Shown here: piece after piece, positions 4,818 to 8,602 of the stretch
How the letters are laid out: each line of letters opens with the position of its first letter
Numbering within the stretch: the stretch's first letter is position 1
From: Chitinophagaceae bacterium
GTDB lineage: Bacteria; Bacteroidota; Bacteroidia; Chitinophagales; Chitinophagaceae
Assembly: GCA_947463755.1 (NCBI GenBank)
Contig: CANHUK010000048.1
Location: forward strand, 1 to 8,602
DNA length: 8,602 nucleotides
Direction of reading: 5' to 3'
The notes under the pieces: generated by a model
Told to the model about the DNA's origin: nothing
What the model saw: only the letters and a program-made list of their open reading frames with translations
Databases searched by the model: none
Program-made: the position numbers and the translations under genes

Positions 4818-6230
4818 TTGAACCGCACCGCTCACATATCGGCCCTGCTGATGCCGAATATCCTGATCCTGCTGGCCATGATGGCTGGTACGCTGGCAGC
4901 TGTCGTCACCCATAGCATGATCTTCCTCGCTGCCGGTCCGGTTGCCCTGGTTGCCTGGATCGGGCTGCAGGATATCCGGCGTATTTATTTCCTGTTGCTG
5001 GCGACGATCCCTTTCTCCGCGGAGATCGATCTGACGGCTACCCTGGGCACGGACCTTCCCGATGAACCGCTCATGTGGTTCATGACAGTGCTTATGGCCC
5101 TGCATTTTCTGTTGTACCGCGACCGCTTTCGGGGTGGTCGCATGGATGCCGTCATCCTGTTGCCCTTGTTGTTCCATCTCGTTTGGATTGCTTTCAGTAG
5201 CCTGCTCTCAAAGCATATGTTGCTTTCCTTCAAGTTCCTGGCCGCGAAGATCTGGTATGTTTCAGCCTTTGTACTGGGCACCTGGTACTGTCTGCGCGAC
5301 CGGCGGGATGTGCTCCGCGCCCTGAAGATCCTCGGGATATCCATGTTCCTTTCCCTGGCGGTCGTGCTGGTGAAGCATGCCTGGCTGGGCTTTGCTTTTG
5401 ACAGCGCCAATCGGAGTGTGGAGCCTTTATACCGCAATCATGTGAATTACGGAGCCCTGCTGGTGACCACGATGTCGATCCCCGTTGGGGCATGGTTTGT
5501 ATTCCCGGCTCAGCGAAGGTGGTTGCGCTGGGTCATCGGATTCTGGCTGGCGGCGTTGTTTTTCACTTACTCGCGGGGTGCCTGGGTGGCAGCGCTGATC
5601 GGTGCGCTGGCTGTGGTGGCACTGCAGCGACGCTTCTTTCACTGGCTGGCTGCGGCGGCTGTGGTGATGGTGATCGGGGCGGCCGTATTCTTTCTACAAG
5701 ACGACCGATATCTTGAATATAGCCCGAACTATGAGCGAACGATCTGGCACAGTGACCTCGGCCAGCACATGCAGGCGACCTATAAGATGACCGACATCTC
5801 ATCGATGGAGCGTTTCTACCGCTGGATCGCTGCCGTCCGGATGTTGGAGGGCAATACCCTCTATGGTTATGGGCCGAATTCATTTTATCACGAATACCGG
5901 CCATTCGCGGTTCGGTCATTTCAGACCTACGTGAGCGATAATCCTGAGCGATCGACCGTACACAATTATTTTCTGCTCATCCTGGTGGAACAGGGTATCC
6001 CTGGCCTGCTGATCTTTTGCCTGCTCCTCTATGCGCTGCTCAGCGCCGCCCATCGTCAGTATCATGCTGCTGAAGACCCGTTCGATCGCGCCGTTGCGGC
6101 GGGTATCCTCGCAGTGCTATCCATGATCATTTTGCTGAACATGCTCAGCGATCTCATCGAAACGGACAAGGTCGGCTCGATCTTTTTCATCTGCATCGGG
6201 CTGTTGCTCCGTCGGAAACCGGCGCATTAA
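4818..6230 (+). CDS. O-antigen ligase / Wzy-type polymerase membrane protein
   Basis: About 470 residues with around 11-12 membrane segments and a Wzy_C (O-antigen ligase-like) domain. Diagnostic stretches, numbered from the TTG start, are YSRGAW at about 251-256, SSMERFYRW at about 328-336, GYGPNSF at about 350-356 and HNYFLLILVEQGIPGL at about 382-397. The large loop of about 90 residues between the SRGAW helices and HNYF, with its conserved Arg and His, is the periplasmic catalytic loop of WaaL/Wzy_C enzymes. It either joins a lipid-linked glycan to an acceptor (ligase) or polymerises repeat units (Wzy); sequence alone does not separate these. With Wzx and Wzz-like genes upstream and no second Wzy_C gene here, a polymerase role is reasonable. 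Start choice: the open frame extends to an ATG at 4773 inside the preceding gene, but its first residues look unnatural. TTG at 4818 fits the junction, and ATG at 4851 is the alternative. Confidence 0.86.
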   Translation: MNRTAHISALLMPNILILLAMMAGTLAAVVTHSMIFLAAGPVALVAWIGLQDIRRIYFLLLATIPFSAEIDLTATLGTDLPDEPLMWFMTVLMALHFLLYRDRFRGGRMDAVILLPLLFHLVWIAFSSLLSKHMLLSFKFLAAKIWYVSAFVLGTWYCLRDRRDVLRALKILGISMFLSLAVVLVKHAWLGFAFDSANRSVEPLYRNHVNYGALLVTTMSIPVGAWFVFPAQRRWLRWVIGFWLAALFFTYSRGAWVAALIGALAVVALQRRFFHWLAAAAVVMVIGAAVFFLQDDRYLEYSPNYERTIWHSDLGQHMQATYKMTDISSMERFYRWIAAVRMLEGNTLYGYGPNSFYHEYRPFAVRSFQTYVSDNPERSTVHNYFLLILVEQGIPGLLIFCLLLYALLSAAHRQYHAAEDPFDRAVAAGILAVLSMIILLNMLSDLIETDKVGSIFFICIGLLLRRKPAH

Positions 6231-6273
6231 CCTTCCGAGCTCCTCCTTTTCTCTTTTCTCTGCGCTGGACGTT

Positions 6274-6299
6274 AAAAAAATACCCCGCACAAGGCGGGG
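6274..6299 (-). terminator. Intrinsic terminator of the small membrane protein gene
   Basis: CCCCGC (6283-6288) and GCGGGG (6294-6299) form a 6-bp GC stem with a 5-nt loop. On the minus strand a 7-T run follows almost at once (6280-6274). It lies about 25 bp past the stop codon of the minus-strand gene. The plus-strand side has no T run, so it is not an obvious terminator for the convergent ligase gene. Confidence 0.85.
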
Positions 6300-6323
6300 C
6301 AAATAGATCAGGATACTTTTTTG

Positions 6324-6788
6324 TTAAGCCGTACCGCCACTCGAAGCCAGCAGGATGACGAGCAGCGCAACCCAGACACCCCAGCCGATCCATGTGGAGC
6401 GAATGAAAGCTTTGTCTCTTTTCATCAGGTACGCGATCAGCACACCGATCAAACCCAGGAGCATACCGAGGATGAAGCCACCAAAATAGAAACCCTTTTC
6501 ACCATCGGCCATCATTTGTTGAACATCAAGGGTGGTATCCGACTGCAGGCCTTCCCGCTTCATGTCTTTGCGGAGTTCGCGCTGTGCGATCCGGAAAACA
6601 ATTTTCTCCTTCAGGCTGAGTTTGTGTCCGATGACTTCCGCGAATTCCCGGCTGTTCATATTCAACAGGGCGTCGACCGTTACCCTTTCCGGAGCCGGTG
6701 TGGATTCATTCACGCGAACCGGCACGGCAGATGTCAGTAAGGCGGTGAACACCAATCCGAATAGCAGTCTGCTGATCGTTTTCATCAT
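6324..6788 (-). CDS. Small membrane protein of unknown function
   Basis: A 154-residue protein. Residues about 1-22 are a signal-peptide-like hydrophobic segment ending near a small-residue site. Residues about 35-80 form a charged, probably helical region containing HKLSLKEKIVFRIAQREL. Residues about 98-120 (YFGGFILGMLLGLIGVLIAY) and 130-150 (STWIGWGVWVALLVILLASS) are two membrane helices separated by a short basic loop (MKRDKAF). I recall similar short proteins in Bacteroidota, with a 'LTLKEK' stretch and a Gly-rich first helix, annotated as hypothetical; no function is known to me. It has its own terminator and a hairpin in its untranslated leader, so it appears monocistronic. A second Met directly follows the first, leaving a one-codon ambiguity at the start. 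Confidence 0.8.
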   Translation of the reverse strand: MMKTISRLLFGLVFTALLTSAVPVRVNESTPAPERVTVDALLNMNSREFAEVIGHKLSLKEKIVFRIAQRELRKDMKREGLQSDTTLDVQQMMADGEKGFYFGGFILGMLLGLIGVLIAYLMKRDKAFIRSTWIGWGVWVALLVILLASSGGTA

Positions 6789-6798
6789 ATTATAAAAG

Positions 6799-6814
6799 TT
6801 TTAGTGTGCTAAAA
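6799..6814. promoter_or_regulatory. Palindrome in the leader of the small membrane protein gene
   Basis: TTTTAG (6799-6804), then TGTG, then CTAAAA (6809-6814) is a perfect inverted repeat about 10 bp upstream of the start codon at 6788. A near-match to the -7 consensus (TATTTTAG on the minus strand, one base off TAnnTTTG) overlaps it. It may be an operator or a leader hairpin masking the start; the sequence does not decide. Confidence 0.35.
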
Positions 6815-6882
6815 TAACCACTGAATAAATACGCTGCGTTACTCTTTTCTCTTTGCTCCGCGCTCAAATTCTACTTATTCAT

Positions 6883-7965
6883 TCACCCTCTTCTCACATC
6901 CATCGCATCGCGCAGACCATTTCCGAGCAGGTTGAAGGCGAGTACCAGGGTCATGATCGCCAGGCCCGGGATAACCGCCAGCATGGGGTTGTGCGTGATG
7001 ATGAAATTGTAATTCTCCTTGATCATGAGTCCCCAGCTGGGTTGTGGCGATTGCACGCCCACGCCCAGGAAGCTGAGGCCGGCTTCCATAACGATCGCGC
7101 TGGCGAAATTTGAGGCGGCGAGCACCATTACGGGCCCCAGCACATTGGGGAGGATGTGCCTCAGGATGATGCGGGCATGTTCGCTGCCGAGGGCGCGGGC
7201 AGCTTCTACGTATTCCAGTTCGCGGATGCCCATGACCTGTCCGCGGATCATGCGGGCCACATTCACCCAGAGGGTGAGACCCACAGCTATGAACACCTGC
7301 CAGAAACCCTTGCCCAGCGCTAGGGTAATGGCGAATACGAGCAACAATGTCGGGATGCTCCAGACTACATTGATGAACCACATGATCAGATCATCGGTAC
7401 GTCCCCTGAAATAGCCGGCCAGCGCACCCAGGCTGATGCCGATCAACAGAGAGATCACCACGGCGATGGTGCCGACGCTGAGGCTGACGCGGGTGCCTAT
7501 GATGAGCCGGCTCAGGATGTCGCGTCCGTATTTATCGGTACCCAGCCAAAATCGCATGCTGACGATCCTGTAGTTGCGGGGTGTGGCTTTCATGGCCTTC
7601 CGCTCTGAGATGCCCTCGTCGAGATATTGCATCCAGACCAGGCTGTCGCCTGACTGTTGCGCCGAAACAACGGGTATGAATTGTTCCGTATCCCGCATGC
7701 CGTTCATCGTACGTTCCAGCCAGCCGACCGGCGCGGGCCGGTCTTCCCGCGGCAGCGCGATGAAGTCTTGCCGGTGACCGGGTTTCATGCCGGCGAGTTC
7801 CACCATCATGCGATTGGCGTTCGGAGAGTGGTCCGGTGCGATCCAATAGGCAAATACGGCGGTGCAAAGGGTCAGGAAGATGACGCACAGGGAGGCCATG
7901 GCGATGCCATTTCGTTTGAGCGACTGCCAGGTATCTGCGGCAAAACTTCCGGACGGTGATGTCAT
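6883..7965 (-). CDS. OppC/DppC-type ABC transporter permease
   Basis: About 360 residues of the binding-protein-dependent peptide/nickel permease family. TM1 is at about 21-42 from the ATG. A hydrophilic segment of roughly 95 residues follows, then FWLGTDKYGRDILSRL at about 139-154, the hallmark of DppC/OppC proteins just before the core permease domain. The EAA loop that docks on the ATPase (EAARALGSEHARIILRHILP) is at about 254-273, and GLSFLGVGVQSPQPSWG at about 296-312 is the conserved C-terminal stretch. Typical DppC proteins are about 300 residues, so the extra length lies in the segment after TM1. The frame also opens with TTG at 7983, but ATG at 7965 gives a normal N-terminus; TATATTTA (7978-7971) is a possible imperfect -7 box. 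No partner permease, ATPase or binding protein is encoded nearby, so its complex must be completed from elsewhere in the genome. Confidence 0.92.
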   Translation of the reverse strand: MTSPSGSFAADTWQSLKRNGIAMASLCVIFLTLCTAVFAYWIAPDHSPNANRMMVELAGMKPGHRQDFIALPREDRPAPVGWLERTMNGMRDTEQFIPVVSAQQSGDSLVWMQYLDEGISERKAMKATPRNYRIVSMRFWLGTDKYGRDILSRLIIGTRVSLSVGTIAVVISLLIGISLGALAGYFRGRTDDLIMWFINVVWSIPTLLLVFAITLALGKGFWQVFIAVGLTLWVNVARMIRGQVMGIRELEYVEAARALGSEHARIILRHILPNVLGPVMVLAASNFASAIVMEAGLSFLGVGVQSPQPSWGLMIKENYNFIITHNPMLAVIPGLAIMTLVLAFNLLGNGLRDAMDVRRG

Positions 7966-8010
7966 CCGGGTAAATATAGGCAACAGGCGTCAATGCTGCG
8001 TCAGGGAACT

Positions 8011-8602
8011 TCAACGAACGATCCGTCCCTTCCACTGATAGCGGCCGAACTGCCCGAAGCTTCCGGAGATCACCGTGTAGAGGATGTGGAAGGGCTGGGC
8101 GACCGGGAACCAGGGCAACAGGTGTGTCTGATTGAAAAAACCGGCGACAGGCATCAGAAACACCATTTCCACAGCGGTCTTGAACAGGAGCAAACCACAT
8201 GCGGATACTAACGATGACGTATAACCGAAGAGCCCTGACACCAGGAGCAGGAGCAGGGAGACATTAAAGAGATAGACCAGCATCAGTACGGGGAGGATGC
8301 GCTTGTCGCGGTAATGTGTGGCCTTGCTGGCCCAGCGGATGCGTTGCCGCAGAAATGCCCGTAGGGTGGGTTCGGGGTGGGTGGTGACGATGGCGTCCGT
8401 GGAACGGCAATAGGCGATCCGGTCCGGGAATCTTTGTTCGATCTTTTGCATGAGCAGCATATCATCGCCGGAAGCGATGTGGTCGATCCCTTCGAAGCCC
8501 CCGACGCAATCGAAAGCCTCCCGGGTGAAGCCCATGTTGGCGCCATTGCTCATACCGTGGAAGCCTGCGGCGACGGATGCACCGGTGATCCCCTGAAGCG
8601 AG
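8011..8602 (-). CDS. Family 2 glycosyltransferase, membrane-bound, C-terminal part (partial)
   Basis: The frame is open from the right edge of the window (8602) to TGA at 8013-8011, about 197 residues. Features in order: GMSNGANMGF, SGDDMLLMQKI, the acceptor/catalytic DD of GT2 enzymes, then RQRIRWASK. The last contains QxxRW, typical of cellulose synthase-like and hyaluronan synthase-like processive GT2 enzymes. Three or four hydrophobic segments near the C-terminus anchor it in the inner membrane. The GT-A nucleotide-binding part and first DxD are outside the window. It uses a nucleotide sugar on a lipid or growing-glycan acceptor; the sugar is unknown. An internal ATG at 8553 lies mid-domain and is not the start. 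The ATPase-less permease gene starts about 45 bp downstream on the same strand, so co-transcription is possible. Confidence 0.9.
   Translation of the reverse strand, partial: SLQGITGASVAAGFHGMSNGANMGFTREAFDCVGGFEGIDHIASGDDMLLMQKIEQRFPDRIAYCRSTDAIVTTHPEPTLRAFLRQRIRWASKATHYRDKRILPVLMLVYLFNVSLLLLLVSGLFGYTSSLVSACGLLLFKTAVEMVFLMPVAGFFNQTHLLPWFPVAQPFHILYTVISGSFGQFGRYQWKGRIVR

Noticed and set aside
4247..4828. 193-residue minus-strand open frame under the Wzz-like gene
   Set aside because: It is antisense to a gene with clear membrane topology; composition is His/Gln/Arg-rich, as expected for a shadow.
7532..8200. 222-residue minus-strand open frame across the permease/glycosyltransferase junction
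   Set aside because: It reads both recognised genes in the wrong frame and gives no family-like sequence.
1..8602. CRISPR array, insertion sequence or integrase
   Set aside because: No regularly spaced repeats, transposase or recombinase motifs were seen; the only repeats are the short ones near 1361-1430.

Overview
This 8.6 kb window looks like chromosomal DNA of a Bacteroidota bacterium, with Chitinophagia-like proteins as my best guess. The protein families fit that phylum, start codons lack Shine-Dalgarno sequences, and one promoter matches the phylum-specific -33/-7 pattern (TTTTG, 20 nt, TAATTTTG). Most genes are fairly GC-rich. The ATPase gene near the left end and its flank are visibly more AT-rich.

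Layout, left to right: (1) the 3' end of a Gfo/Idh/MocA-type oxidoreductase (+); (2) a convergent AAA ATPase with a DUF4143-type C-terminus (-), preceded by an AT-rich region of short direct and inverted repeats; (3) a self-contained RNA gene on the minus strand (about 1579-1875), with its own promoter, leader hairpin and strong intrinsic terminator, encoding a tRNA-like molecule; (4) a divergent Lrp/AsnC regulator (+), ending in a possible terminator; (5) a three-gene polysaccharide block (+): Wzx-type flippase, Wzz-type chain-length protein, and an O-antigen ligase/polymerase; (6) on the minus strand, a small membrane protein with its own terminator, an orphan OppC/DppC-type ABC permease, and the 3' part of a family 2 glycosyltransferase that runs off the right edge.

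The most interesting object is the RNA at 1614-1807 (-). It has every part of a class II (leucine-like) tRNA cloverleaf: a 7-bp acceptor stem, U8 and A14, a 3-bp D stem with a GG-containing loop, a 5-bp anticodon stem with a 7-nt loop, and a 5-bp T stem with a TTCGACT loop. Its variable arm, however, is about 120 nt long and holds at least three hairpins. The loop would present GUC (an Asp anticodon) on a Leu-like body, with an unusual pyrimidine at position 37 and G at 73. I think it is a non-standard tRNA or tRNA-derived regulatory RNA. It shares its upstream region, which contains a 16-bp palindrome, with the Lrp/AsnC gene.

The wzx-wzz-ligase block supplies flipping, chain-length control and polymerisation or ligation for a lipid-linked glycan. 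No glycosyltransferases are interleaved; the only one in the window lies 1.8 kb away on the other strand. The permease has no partner permease or ATPase genes in the window.
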